Source: Zygaena filipendulae
Lineage: Eukaryota; Arthropoda; Insecta; Lepidoptera; Zygaenidae
Direction of reading: 5' to 3'
Length of the DNA stretch: 64,000 nucleotides
Assembly: GCA_907165275.2 (NCBI GenBank)
Contig: OU015662.1
Coordinates: 4,905,501-4,969,500 of the forward strand
Part shown: piece by piece, positions 13,741-24,950 of the stretch
Position numbering within the stretch: the stretch's first letter is position 1
Layout of the letters: each line of letters opens with the position of its first letter
Program-made: the position numbers and the translations under genes
Notes under the pieces: generated by a model
Databases searched by the model: none
The model's input: the letters and a program-made list of their open reading frames with translations, nothing else
Told to the model about the DNA's origin: nothing

Positions 13741-15552
13741 ATATATAAGCATCTTTAATAAAATGTAAACTAATATTTCATACTATTTTTTTTTAAATAA
13801 AAAAATCCATATGCGCCTAGACAACTAACTTAATAACCTATCTCTAGATTTTATTTTAAATACCTACCTTCTTTGAAAAATAAAAAGAACAGATAAGTGT
13901 GTATTAAGTTGATAAACTATAAGCGATTGATTTATCTCAATTGCCACAATATTTGTAAAAATTGAAGTTTTGTTACCAGGCGGCCGAAGAAACCCACGAA
14001 ACGGGTTAATTAATACGAATGGTCGGTCATCCGTGAAGAGAATGTCGAAGTTTAGCGGATCGCCAATTTCAATGCTTTAATATTGTAATAAACTCAACTC
14101 CCCTCCGCATTTCTTTAATTAAAATTAACGACGCAAAACTCTGACAGTCAAACGAATTATTAGTAAAGAAGCAAACTTTTAATTAGTTCGCCTCCTTCCA
14201 GGCTATACTTCTGTGCCTTTACTTGTCTCGAGTAATTTGAATTAATTTGAATTCTTTCGTAGGAATAGAGACCTTCAATTGAATTCCTGTAGTTTAAAAT
14301 ATACCAAAGACACAATAATAATATCGGTAGGTACAAATATTTTAGTCTCAATAGTTTTAATTTAATTTTAAGTTTAGAACTAATCATAGCAGGTAGCTAT
14401 GAAGATTCTTTTTTTTTATTTTATTCAATGGCATCGAATTTCAAATGCAATCAAAGTATTATACACAGTATAATCACACAGCGGTTTATGTTTCATTTTG
14501 CTTGTTTACAACGATGGTAATGGAACGAAACGGAATAATTCTTTGAATTATAAATTTCACGCCGGTAGGCCGTGTATGTGAATCCGTGACATTTGACAGC
14601 TTCTTATAATAGTTACATCCGTCTCAAAAACGGGACCCTATCGCGTGAATAATAACGTAAAAAAAATATATTAAAATAAAACTTAAGGATTAAATATTTC
14701 AGATTTATTAAAAACTACCGACACCAAACGAAAAATCAATGACCTTTTAAATTATTTCATTTGAAAATAATAGCAGAATAAAGTAGAAACGGTATATACA
14801 ATTTTTTATAATATGTATTTCTGCAGCATTTAAACTTGATATCGAAAAGTTCAAACAAACAACCCAAAAACTGGACACTTCAGATGGTTTCATTACAACT
14901 TTTTGATATATAACACGTGGTAAAATTAACTGCAAATATTTATAGAGCTGAAAGTATACGTTATAACAAACAGGATACGTGAAAAAATAATATTATAAGT
15001 TCGGTAGTTTTTCAGAATATGAAAAAAATTAATTCATTGAAAAATCATTATAATTATTTACAAGGTACACAATACACGTAACTCACTTATACGTATACAA
15101 GGCACGCGCCACACACTTAGCGAGCAATGGATCAGCTGTTCAACTCGATCGAGGTCATTGAACTTAAGATATCGACGCGCGGCGATGTACATATGTGTTA
15201 AGCGATTAAGCAGCGAGCACCTTCACAGGTTTTTTTTTCTTTTTGATTTTTTTTCTTTTTCAATGGTGTATACTTACAACCTTGTAAATATTTGCAGCGA
15301 ATTTTACCACATGTTATATTGTTACTATACTACAGAATTATCATTAGGAAATATTATTCACTTCATTTTACATAATATTTTACTATCGTTTTATTTTTAT
15401 ATGAAATATCTTAGAAGATTTGATGTTTTAAAGCGGGTGCCTAGTTTCGCTACTAATAATAATATTTATTTCATTGGCATGATATCATTGTAGGTATATT
15501 GTCACAGTGCAAGAAACACCACGTGAGCGTGCGTCAATCTGCAGTTTCACAC
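13741..15552. other. Unassigned AT-rich DNA
   Basis: No gene, RNA or repeat end was recognised between the Helitron-like fragments and the Harbinger element. Frames of 62-111 codons here are low-complexity (Phe/Tyr/Leu-rich from AT content) and are not supported. Confidence 0.45.
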
Positions 15553-15555
15553 CTG

Positions 15556-15720
15556 TGGAGCTAGGATGCGCAAGACGATATGTTTATCGAACGACATGAT
15601 AAAATTTGTCGATCTGTCAAATTTTATCGTTTTCCCTAACATGTGACCACATTCGACAAAATTTGTCGTCTCGATAAACTTTTATCGACATGATAAACAG
15701 ATGTAGCCATATAAAAAAAA
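15556..15720. repeat. Harbinger left terminal and subterminal inverted repeats
   Basis: The terminal block (first 18 bases) matches the right end with one mismatch at position 1. It is followed by repeated ATGATAAAATTTGTCGA and CGATAAACTTTTATCGAC motifs in both orientations, likely binding sites for the element's own proteins (inference). Confidence 0.7.
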
Positions 15721-15988
15721 ATTAAACATTAATGTTATTGCAACATCGTATCTTTTCATATTCAATCGTTCAATTTTACGTCAATTCTGGCAAAAATGTA
15801 TTATTCTTATCACCGAACTCTAAATAAAAAACAAAAAAACCTTAGTTTTTGACATGTTGACGTTACCTCACTTCCCGCCCGCACTCCGCAGTCAAATTAC
15901 AAAAACATCTCTAAAACAAATACAAATACTACCTAGTATGATAAAGAAAAATTTTAAAGTTTCGAGATTTATAAAGTTTTAAATAAAA

Positions 15989-17394
15989 ATGGCTACAAAG
16001 TCGTAAGTAATATTGTTTTAACAAATATTTAACTGAATTAACTATTAAGACCCATCTATGAAATAAAGAATGCCTACTAATATTAAATAAAGAACAATAT
16101 TAATGAGTCGCGTAATCGCGTTCTTTTTTAAGGAAAATACGAAGCAATAAAGCACAAATTGAATATTTGTGCCAGTATATGCTGGCACACAAAGAGTTTG
16201 CAGCAGGCGACTTTAGAACTCCACAAGGTGGTGCACAAATGGAACGCCAGTGGCAGCAACTCCAAGCTGCTTTAGATGAGTTGGGGCCACATCGGTCAGT
16301 GGATCAGTGGAAAACAGTAAGTACAGTTAACGTCACGCCGTCTTCCATAAATCTCGATCCCAGTGTTTTGATATTATCTTATTATTGTGATATATTTTAT
16401 TACATAGCAATGTGATAGCCATTGTAATCTTTCAGTGTTGGCGTGATCAAAAAAGGAAGGCGAGAGTGGAAGGTGGCGCCTTAAATAAAGCACAAAACGC
16501 TACTGGTAACAGTAGCGTTATACCTGAAATATCTGCAAATAGTGAAATGATACTAAGTACTATTGGGTCAGAGATGGCAATAGGATGTGGTCCTGCCGAA
16601 TCTCCCATTGGAGTAAGTAAAATTTTAACTGAAAAGATGATATTCTTGTGAATTAAAAGGATCCATAGTCAATTTAATTAATTTGTGCCCTGTTACTTGC
16701 TTTGTTTTAGTTTTTGCTACCATCTGCAACGATTGCACCACTGCTGATTACATCAACACCAACATTCACACACACATCTAACACACAACAATCACCATCA
16801 TTACCACCTATAATCCCATTCACTCTGCCACCTTCACCTCCACCTGCACAGCAATCATTGCTTACAGAAAGAACACCAAATGCACACTACCCAACACGAC
16901 GGCGGGCTCGTGTAAGTCACCCATCAGATCGCTTCCTAAATGCGCAAATGGAGCTCAACTGTCTCTTGAAGGTAAATAAAACTCTACCTATTGATCTATT
17001 TATTCTAAAATTATAAAGAAGAAAGACTTTGTATGTTTGTATGTCTATAATAAATTCAAAAACTACTTATTCAATTAAAAAAATATTTCACCTAGTGTTC
17101 CTGAGTGACAAAGGGCACATTTTTATCCATGGAAACTGCAATTGGTGTGACTGAAACTGAGGAGGAGCAACTAATATAAAATAGAAGTAATTGTTAAGCC
17201 TACAGTAAAAAAAAAAAAACAAAAATTTGTCTTAAGTTTTTGTGTTGTCAGTGTTGATGAAAGTTATGATTATTATAAGTATTTATTATTCATGATTAAG
17301 ATTCTTGATTGAATAATGTTAATTCCAGGAATTGATCATAGAAGTACGCAGGAACAATGATTTGAAAGAAACACAGAACTGCCATTTATCGTAA
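15989..17394 (+). CDS. Myb/SANT-like DNA-binding protein of the Harbinger element (5 exons, 233 aa)
   Basis: Exons: 15989-16002, 16133-16316, 16436-16612, 16711-16971, 17329-17394. All introns are GT-AG and the joined frame is 702 nt with no internal stop. In PIF/Harbinger elements the second gene encodes a Myb/SANT-like protein that binds the transposon ends and helps bring the transposase to the nucleus and the DNA. Here residues about 1-90 form the helical Myb-like part: YLCQYMLAHKEFAAGDF, then a Trp-rich helix (ERQWQQLQAALDELGP) and VDQWKT/CWRDQKRKAR. The middle is Ser/Thr/Pro-rich and unstructured. The basic stretch PTRRRARVSHPSDRF and a short helix (ELIIEVRRNNDLKE) close the protein. 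The 14-nt first exon carries the only suitable start (ATGGCTACAAAG). It converges on the transposase gene; the stops are about 240 bp apart. The exon model is my inference from splice signals. Confidence 0.8.
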
Positions 17395-17633
17395 GAGTTT
17401 ATTTTTAAATATATATGTAATACTATTGAAAATAATGTTCAATTATTTGATTTCTTCGGGCCCGAGATATTCGAAGTAAATGTGCAGGTTCATCAACAGG
17501 TACATTTTGATGACCAATGTCATCTGAGTGCTGAACCTCTTCTAATGGGACTCTGCAAATAATAAAAATATTATTTTACTTTAGTGTAAATTCATATGTG
17601 GATAAAAGCACATTTGGAAAATAATTTGTAAGA

Positions 17634-20305
17634 TTACCCAAAATGTTTCCTTAAGTTGTAAATAATACAACTAGCGTAAACAATTTCAGATGCTTTTTCT
17701 GGGGTGTAATGTAGCACTCTGTCTATTCCTAAGCACCTTAAACTGCCTTTAAGGTATCCATTGGTCCGCTCCACTGCATTTCGGACCTTGCAATGCCAGT
17801 CTGTGTATTTGTGCTCTGCAGACTCAGGTTCAGCATGCAATACTGGAGTCATAAGCCAAGGTTCCAATGGATACCCTGAGTCACCTGTAACAAACACGAA
17901 CATAATATTATGAAAAACTTACTAAAAAATCTGTCTTTTTTAGGAAACTCAATCGCAGGCGCAGATAGAGATCTTAATTAAGCATGATTAATAGAAAAAA
18001 AAAAGAGACTGATTAATGGCCAATAGCCTATATAGCCAATAATTGTTAAGTTTAGTATGATGATTAATAGACTGATTAATATCAATTGTTTAAAACTGAT
18101 TAATATTGAATAATATCAGAATAGAATGATTGACTGATTAATGTTAGAAATTATTAGTATTTATATAAGCAAAAAATTGTTAGGTTTAGTATTATTTATG
18201 TAGATAGTTTAAAATAATTTAAGACTACATAATGTTAATTTTTAAAATTTTTTACGATCTCTTCTGTTTAGTATAATTAATATTCATGTTAAAAATTATT
18301 AGTATTAAAAAAAGTATATACTTTTATAAAAGTTAATTATAAAATCAACTTTGTCTTATCTAGACTTACCTAAAAGAAAGTAATTTCTGATTCCTCTATT
18401 ATATAGCTGTTTTAGTTCAGTTTTTACGGCACAGTGGGCCCATATGAATGAGTCGTGCACTCTGCCTGGGTAGCGTGCGTTAACACTTATAATTCTGCAA
18501 CCTGAATCTGCTATCTGTAATACAGTAAAAAGATCTATATATTAGTAAAACTTTGTTTCCTAAAATTATATAGTAGTACATAATAAAACCATTAAACAGA
18601 GGTGTTTATTTAAATATTTTCAGTGGTTTCACTTACTAGTTGCACATTAAGTGTGTGTGCTCCCTTTCTTAGGCTTTTATATTGTGCTCCTTGCGGCCCA
18701 GAAGGAGGAAAAATTTTGATGTGAGTGCAGTCAATAAGGCCTAATACTCCTGGCACTCCAAATTTTTCCTCAAAACCTGCAGATACACTTCTTCTGGCAG
18801 GTTCAGAGGCTGGGAAGTGTACCCATTCAGGAAGGAGTCTGTGAATAGGGTACTTGCATGAAATTTATTATAAGAAATTGTGGCAATATTTCAAAAATAG
18901 AGCCTTAGAAAAGCGTTATCGTGTAAGATTTACTAAAAATAGTTCCCAAAATATTCAACTTTTAATTTTGTGAAACGGAACGTTGCAACGAAACACCAAT
19001 CACAGCCAAGCTTAGCACATGACGTCACTTTTTTTTTTTTTTAAGGAAACATTTATTTACCTCTTTCAGAGAAGGCAAAGGAAACTAAGTGCATACAGTC
19101 AACGCATATTTTCCAATTTCTGAAGTTTTTTACTTTAAAATGCATCAGTAAGATGCATTTCGATACTTTACTGGAACTTTTGGAAGTAACTCGACACAGT
19201 TCAACCTTAATTCAATTTCTTGTATTTATGGCGGTGCGTATTTGACATTTCGCCAGGCTCCAGTGTTTCTTTCGTTGAATTCGTTTGATTGCCGTTACGG
19301 TTTTATTGCTTTTTAGTGACTCTGCTGAAGTTGGCTTAATGATGTCGAGCAAGCAGTAAAGGTAAAAACGGAAAAATAAAATAACATTAGAACTACAGTT
19401 TTTGAGGCGATCAAACTTTTGATTCACTAGTAGAAGGCGCTGGCAACATATATATATACTAAATTCCTTATTAATATATCTACAGTTAGTGGGAGCTTTT
19501 GGATATTGAAGTTATCTGTCTGTCAGTGTCACATTACCCTGTCAATACGACAGTGACATTTCTATCACAGATTAATAAGGCGTAATTATGAACTAGTGAC
19601 GTCATTCCGCGTTTCGGCGGTAAAGTCTGAAGTAGGAACTTTGAAACGCTGTATTTAATTAATTTATGCATATATTTTATTTCTTTTTCTTGCTTTATTT
19701 AAGTAGGCCATATATCTTTAAAATAGACTGAAAAAAAAATTCATGCAAGTACCCTATTAATGATTTAATGACTGAATGATTATAAGTTTGAGATATTTAA
19801 AGATTAGTTAAAGCTTTTAATCAACTTATCACTTGGATCCATATATCTACCTACCTTAAATAAATTGATTTTAAAAACTGATCCAAGAATCTGCTAACTG
19901 TTGTTTGGGCTTGGCACATTGAATGGTCTTGCCCAATCTGTCGCTGGTAGCCACCATTGGACAAAAATTGAATTGAACAAAGAACCTAAAACAAAGATAA
20001 TTGCATGTATAGTACGAGTTGGCCACAGTTTAAAATGAATAAATGCTTAAGCCCACAAAGAATTTAAAAGCAGATATTACCTTTAAATAGGCTGGCAAAC
20101 CTTCACCATTTTTGGGTTCTAAGTCTTCGCTTAGCCTGTCCACCACATACATAGCCATGAGTTTTGACATTCTCCAAAGACATTGGAATTCACTGTCCGG
20201 CAAATCAAAAGGATCGCATATGTCTCTGACATGCTTCCTTTCGATTTTTCTTCTTTCTCGTTCCTCGTACATAGTTATCACATAATTATAATAAGGCATC
20301 GCCAT
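17634..20305 (-). CDS. PIF/Harbinger DDE transposase (5 exons, 317 aa)
   Basis: Minus-strand exons in order: 20305-20081, 19985-19855, 18838-18637, 18514-18370, 17884-17634. All introns are GT-AG; the joined CDS is 954 nt with no stop until TAA. It cuts and re-inserts the element (HARBI1-like DDE nuclease). Residues 1-118 form the N-terminal helical region (YNYVITMYEERERRKIERKH; VSRFLDQFLKSIYL). The catalytic core shows GLIDCTHIK (D155), PGRVHDSFIW (D207), GDSGYPLEPWL (D236) and AVERTNGYLKG (E273), so D155-D236-E273 is the likely triad. Length fits the family (about 300-350 aa). ATG at 20305 was chosen because sequence just upstream belongs to a Helitron-like insert. Intron 2 holds a 907-bp foreign element that ends 9 nt before the acceptor exon. 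Promoter strength after the upstream insertion is unknown. Confidence 0.85.
18848..19754. mobile_element. Non-autonomous TA-flanked DNA element (907 bp) in transposase intron 2
   Basis: Ends are GGGTACTTGCATGAA and its exact inverted copy, flanked by TA on both sides (18846-18847, 19755-19756). There is no coding capacity. Internal landmarks shared with the copy at 25518 (in reverse orientation) are TGACGTCA near GCGTTTCGGCGGTAA, the run around TCTGTCTGTCAGTGTCAC, CAGATTAATAAGGCGTAATT and GGCCATATATCTTTAAAATAG. TA duplication with GGG-starting ends suggests a Tc1/mariner-like or related origin, but the superfamily is not established. Confidence 0.75.
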
Positions 20306-20314
20306 GTTATCTAT

Positions 20315-20556
20315 AGGAAGGTACTTACTTATAAAATGCTTTGTCCGAATGACTGATGGATCAACGCACAGCCTAGACCGTTGGGCGTTGATCGTAGAGA
20401 CCAAACTTGGGGTGTTTTTTTTGTATGACGTAGGTATCCGATAAGAAAGGATTTTTGAAAATTCAACCTCTAAGGGGATGAAAAGGGGCAGTTTGTATAG
20501 AACAATTCCGCGGGAACTTCGAAATTATCGCGGGTGAAACCGCGCGGGACAGCTAG
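20315..20556 (+). mobile_element. Helitron-like insert upstream of the Harbinger transposase
   Basis: The right part reads CCGCGGGAACTTCGAAATTA, then TCGCGGGTGAAACCGCGCGG, then GACAGCTAG|T, the 3' end of the repeat family here. The left part (ATAAAATGC ... CTGATGGATCAACGCACAGC ... AAGGATTTTTGAAAATTCAA) matches the interior of longer lepidopteran copies. It lies 10 bp or so from the transposase ATG and so replaces or displaces its 5' UTR and promoter. The left boundary is approximate. Confidence 0.55.
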
Positions 20557-20801
20557 TCTACCACGAAAATTTCTTTATCACTTCTTATCGTGAGAATGAA
20601 TCGTCGACTATAAAAATACGAAATGAGAGTCTCAGATTAACTAGACATATGTCTAGTGTCAAAATAGACAAAAATCGATAAAAAAGTGCCGCATGTTACG
20701 GAATGTCGACAATTTTATCATTTATCGTTTTTTGACATTAAAACATGACATTTTTGCTGCGCATGTTACCACTGGTAGACAAGACGATATATATCATAGA
20801 A

Positions 20802-20853
20802 AATCGATAAAATGGCTCGATAAAATTATATCACGTTGCGCATCCTAGCTCCG
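20802..20853. repeat. Harbinger right terminal inverted repeat and MITE-shared block
   Basis: A 26-base block (20802-20827, AATCGATAAAATGGCTCGAT...) next to the terminal repeat is identical to the corresponding part of the MITE at 47698-47834. The terminal block TTGCGCATCCTAGCTCCG closes the element. Confidence 0.75.
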
Positions 20854-20856
20854 CTG

Positions 20857-21229
20857 AAGACGTAGAAACTGGTTACCGCGGCCGATAACCAAGTAAGCGC
20901 TCACAGCGTTTCGAGTAGTCCACAACGAGCGCCCACGCTCACCGACGCGACGCAAATCGTAATACGAAATCAATGCATATAAAGCAACCTCCGAAACAAT
21001 TTCCAGAGTCATCTCCCAGACAAAATAAATAACGCACAACAAATAAACGAACACATACTACAGCGCTGATTGGTTCATAAATTGACAAAATGTTGGCGTG
21101 TTAAATGAAAATCAATGAATATAATAAATATTATAACGTCGAACGAATTGATGCCAAAATAAATATTTAAGAAATAAACACGCACGAGTGCGAGTAGTTA
21201 TTTGTAATAATGGGCTTTATTTGTAATAA
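20857..21229. other. Unassigned DNA right of the Harbinger element
   Basis: Moderately GC-rich to 20,960, then AT-rich. No coding or repeat signal recognised. Confidence 0.4.
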
Positions 21230-21525
21230 TTTAAATTTTTAGACCGTTATAGATTAATAAAAAATATTGGACACAAATTTTATTTTTTTTACCTAATCAA
21301 AAAATTACGACGATACATTGAATTGAAATTCCGTGTAACGTTACGCCTAGGCACACTTTATAATTAGTTACGACGTCAGAGGTTCCCACTCCCAAAATTT
21401 AATGCGTTTTATCTATGTATTTTTTCAAATATTTGAAAAACCAAAAAATACCTACGTAAGTAAGTATCTATTATTTTTTTTCTATCTGACGTCTGTCAGT
21501 AAATAGAATTTCAATTTTTATACCC
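21230..21525 (+). mobile_element. MITE family A, copy 3
   Basis: In the same orientation as 427-753: AAATTTTTAGACCGTT, ATTGGACACAAATTTT, a central GTAACGTTACGCC, TTAATGCGTTTTATC and TCTGTCAGTAAATAGAATTTC. The terminal inverted repeats are worn away, so the ends are approximate. Confidence 0.65.
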
Positions 21526-21857
21526 TGTCATCATGCCCATTGGATAAGTAGATTAAAAAATATACATTCTACTATGCCTATACGTCATTTTGTTTTAATC
21601 TTTTTTGTTCAGGGTTAAAACTATAAAATTCAATTTTTTTTATAACTTTAAAGCGAATAAGTTGACAAAGGATAGAAGCTAAATGTGTATCTAACATATA
21701 AAATAAGGAACTCTACAAATTTCTTCAACTTTTAATATTGAAACCCCTCGGCGTTTTTGAAGCGGCCGATATCAGCTCTTTCATCTACACTGTCATTAGA
21801 TTTCGAGATAACTTGATCGGGTTAATGTGAGAAACGCGGAGAGCGCTACACCAGTAT

Positions 21858-21980
21858 AGGTACAGCCAGCATCAATAGTATGTGAACACTTTTGTGCATG
21901 AGTTGTTGAACTCTATTACTATTGCAATAAGATTCAATAACTGTCGGAAGTGATTAAAATTTGTGATACTAACTATACTC
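21858..21980 (+). mobile_element. Palindromic MITE family B, copy 1 (decayed)
   Basis: Shares GTACAG-CAGCATCAA, TTGTTGAACTCTATTACT, AATAAGATTCAATAACTGTC and AAGTGATT with the copy at 47182-47309. The right end is decayed. The assignment rests on the pairwise match between the two copies. Confidence 0.55.
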
Positions 21981-22761
21981 ACACCCTGCTATTACTACTA
22001 GTCTTTTATCCTTCAATATGTTGCGCAAATATAAAATTGTAGGTAAACATTAGGGCGACTTGCGTTATTCAAATCTTGATTAAGTGAAGTTTAAACCTGA
22101 ATCAAGTTGTTTTGAGATTAAAATTTTAAATATTTTACCTTTAATTTGGTTTGATTTCATTAAATTTGACCTATAATGGTACGTAATTTACTAGTGAAAT
22201 CAATATTCAAATCTAAATTCAAATAAAAGAGTCCATGGCCCAATGGTATGGCAATGGCAGACTCGACATTATTAAAAACCAAACAACATGTAATTTTGTG
22301 ACATTTTTTTATACAGCTAGGTTTTAGCATAATATTCATTTCGAAACAAATTATTTCATTGGAAACCTTTTTTTATGTTGTATTATTTTCTTTAAGGAAT
22401 TTCACCTTCGAACCGCATACGTCAAACGGCATTATTATTTAAAACGTTTCAACAAAATTAAAGATCTGAAATGTGTGCGCCATAAAGTCGTGATTGGCTC
22501 TGAGTGAAAACTCGTTATGTCGATCGTAAAAGTCGACAATAATTAGGCGGCCACAACCACACGCACCGATATGAGCTTATTACGAAAGAAATACAGTCGT
22601 TGCCCACTGATTTATTGTGTGCTGGCTTGCGTTTCATCGCCTTCCCTCACTTACAAACATCTACGTCTACGCAATGTAAATTGAACTAATTTTATCTCGT
22701 CATCTAGGTATCAATATAGGACACTAATGTGAACTGTATATACTATCTGGTTGACTTTCAG
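21981..22761. other. Unassigned AT-rich DNA
   Basis: Nothing recognised. Confidence 0.4.
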
Positions 22762-22830
22762 AGAATGCCACTGTTGGATTAAGTCCGCCTTTTGTACCAT
22801 GATGTGCAAAAATAAATAATGTTGAAGTGT
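22762..22830 (+). repeat. LINE 3'-end fragment
   Basis: The string ATTAAGTCCGCCTTTTGTAC followed by ATGATGTGCAAAAATAAATAA resembles the 3' end of a widespread lepidopteran LINE that terminates near AATAAA. Only the last about 70 bases remain. Confidence 0.5.
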
Positions 22831-24280
22831 GTGTAAGCTATATGTTGTTATTTTTTCGCGCGGAAACGGCCTGATGAATATCAATGAAAGTATGGATATA
22901 CGGATTTATGGTAATTCCTAGGAAAATTTCGAAATAAAAACTGAAGCAAAACCCTAAGAATAATCGACAACTAAACACAACTGAACCATATTCCACCATA
23001 TATCTACCACATTCCACCTATGCATTTTTAATTGGATATCAATTATCACACGATATTCAACAAACATATAAAATGCACGGGAACACTATTTCAGTGCAAC
23101 ATTACGAGCTTTAAGTAGACGTAAAGCCGCGTAACATGTTTATGTAACACCAATTAGAATACGATAAATTTTCGCTCGCAGCCGTTTCAATCTACTAATA
23201 TGATAAACGATTCGTTCGAGAAAGCAATTACGACTGGTTGTGTTAGAAGTAAAGCAATAATAACGACTATTACGCGTGTGTACCGTGAAATCTCTTAGCC
23301 GTTAGCAGTTCCCATTTTACACACATTTTAACAGGACGTAATATGAAAACAGGTCAAAACAGTTGTTTTAAAAACCTGTAACAGTTTTCACAACGACAGG
23401 TTATTATGTTACAACTTCAAACTATCACGTCTGATTAAGTGGAATGTAAAAAACTGTTCTTTTGCCAGTTTATTTAATACTTTTTGTATGCATTGATTTA
23501 TTTTAATATAATTAAGTTCTTTCAATTCAAATTAAATTTTAATGAAGTGATTTGTTAAATTTTATTTTATAACAAGGTAACTTTTTAAGTTAGGTATGTA
23601 CCTACCCATACATAAAATATTAAATGAAAATTATGAGACCAGTCTAATTCCCAACTCCTGATGGGCAAGTAGATTTTTAACCGAAAAAATCAAGCTGCTT
23701 TAAATTATTTACTAAAATAAGAAAGAGAACAACTAAAAATTAATACCTGCCGTGCGTTAAACAAAGGCGTTTTCTAGAATCAATTTTATAGTAAAAAACA
23801 CAAACACAATATAAACACAAACACACCTGTAGGTGCTTTTAGGCGCGTGTAATATGTAAATGTTTGTATAAAATATCGAATAAATTATATTAGCAAAACA
23901 TAGTAAATCTCAAAATCGTAAAATAGTTATAATAAAATATTTTATAAGAATAAATGTCAGACACAACCAATTTGATGGCACTATATTTCTAAACGCGGCT
24001 ACTGAAGGAGGTAAACATGACATGGATTTTAGTGCTATAATACATCAAACTGAGCATATAACAAAACCTACGTAAGTAACGCAAGAATCTATCGAAACTA
24101 TAGAATAATTGAGTACAGTTATGGCAATAAATGATGGACTGAGTTACGTAGATGTTGAGACTAAGCAGGTCACGTACTTAAAGCTGCTACTACTCGTAGA
24201 AACGCGGCAGTAAAAAAGTCGTAGTGTGAAGCCAGTCGCTTATCTGATGAGCTTCCACCGTCCATAACAGTACATATACC
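22831..24280. other. Unassigned AT-rich DNA
   Basis: No gene or clear repeat recognised; some CACAAACACAAAC simple sequence near 23800-23825. Confidence 0.4.
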
Positions 24281-24450
24281 TACCAGCAATTGTTACTAAA
24301 TAACTTCATGATAAAATAAATTTAGCAAAATCAAAAATTGAGAAATTACATACCTTTAACACACATTACCAACAATTGTTACTAAATAACGTCATGATAA
24401 AATAAATCTAGCAAAATCAAAAAATTGAGAAATTACATACTTTTAACACA
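24281..24450. repeat. 86-bp tandem duplication
   Basis: Two adjacent units, starting TACCAGCAATTGTTACTAAA at 24281 and TACCAACAATTGTTACTAAA at 24367, differ by only a few changes over the 86-bp period (G/A, T/G, T/C and one A insertion seen). It is a recent local duplication with no evident function. Confidence 0.85.
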
Positions 24451-24454
24451 CTTT

Positions 24455-24660
24455 TAACAAACTTTTAACAAGTTGCAAATCTGTCGCCAAGCACCTGACG
24501 GTGTGTTCCGGCAGCCCCACTTGAAAGCCAGTTCCCATCCCCATTCCAGGTCGGCAACGCACCTGCATGCCTTCTGGTGTTGCAGATGTCCATGGGCGGC
24601 GGTAATCACTTACCATCAGGTGTACCACTTGCCCGTTTGCCCCCTATGATATTAAAAAAA
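24455..24660 (-). repeat. Lepidopteran interspersed repeat (minus strand)
   Basis: Read on the minus strand: GGGGCAAACGGGCAAGTGG, then CACCTGATGGTAAGTGATTA, CCGCCGCCCATGGACATCTG and CAACACCAGAAGGCATGCAG. I recognise this as a very common moth and butterfly repeat, likely from a non-LTR element. A poly-A run at its edge (minus-strand poly-T) is consistent with that. Non-coding. Confidence 0.65.
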
Positions 24661-24814
24661 AACACATTAGACCGAAAAAGAAAATTAGAGAATAATATTA
24701 AAATAAATCAAAATATGTACTCAAGATAACTAGAGAGGTATTATATTTATTATAGTTTCTCGTTAACCTTCTAAGTTTGACCACAGCTCACCTGATGTTA
24801 AGTGACGGTATAGT

Positions 24815-24950
24815 ATAGTCCAGTCATTCTCAAAGTGGCCGATAACGCCCCCCTGTGGGCGCCCGTTGGAGACCTACAGGGGGACGTTAAGGGACCCAGA
24901 TAAGAATGGGGGGCACTAGCGTGGTTTAAGGGGCGATGGTTGATTTGTGA
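24815..24950 (+). mobile_element. hAT-like terminal fragment
   Basis: CAGTCATTCTCAAAGTGGCC at 24821 resembles the CAGTGGTTCTCAA-type ends of hAT transposons, followed by a G/C-rich subterminal region with CCCCCCTGTGGGCGCC and GGGGGGCACTAGCG. No matching right end was found, so it is a fragment. The name is inferred from the end motif. Confidence 0.4.

Larger units (their letters stand above)
15553..20856. mobile_element. Complete PIF/Harbinger transposon, including CTG target duplications
   Basis: The element occupies 15556-20853 (5,298 bp). The left end reads TGGAGCTAGGATGCGCAAG and the right end, inverted, CGGAGCTAGGATGCGCAAC. CTG flanks both sides (15553-15555 and 20854-20856) as a 3-bp target duplication. 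Inside are two convergent genes, a Myb/SANT-like protein (+) and a DDE transposase (-), the usual two-gene content of Harbinger elements. The subterminal regions are full of TTTATCGA-type inverted motifs, for example the palindrome around 15597-15629. Two later insertions sit inside: 18848-19754 and about 20315-20556. Without them the element would be about 4.15 kb. Both genes are open by the splicing I derived, so it is potentially active or only recently silenced. Confidence 0.88.

Noticed and set aside
20306..20404. Upstream in-frame ATG that would add 33 residues to the Harbinger transposase
   Set aside because: The added residues are encoded by the Helitron-like insert; the ATG at 20305 (MAMPYY) gives the family-like start.
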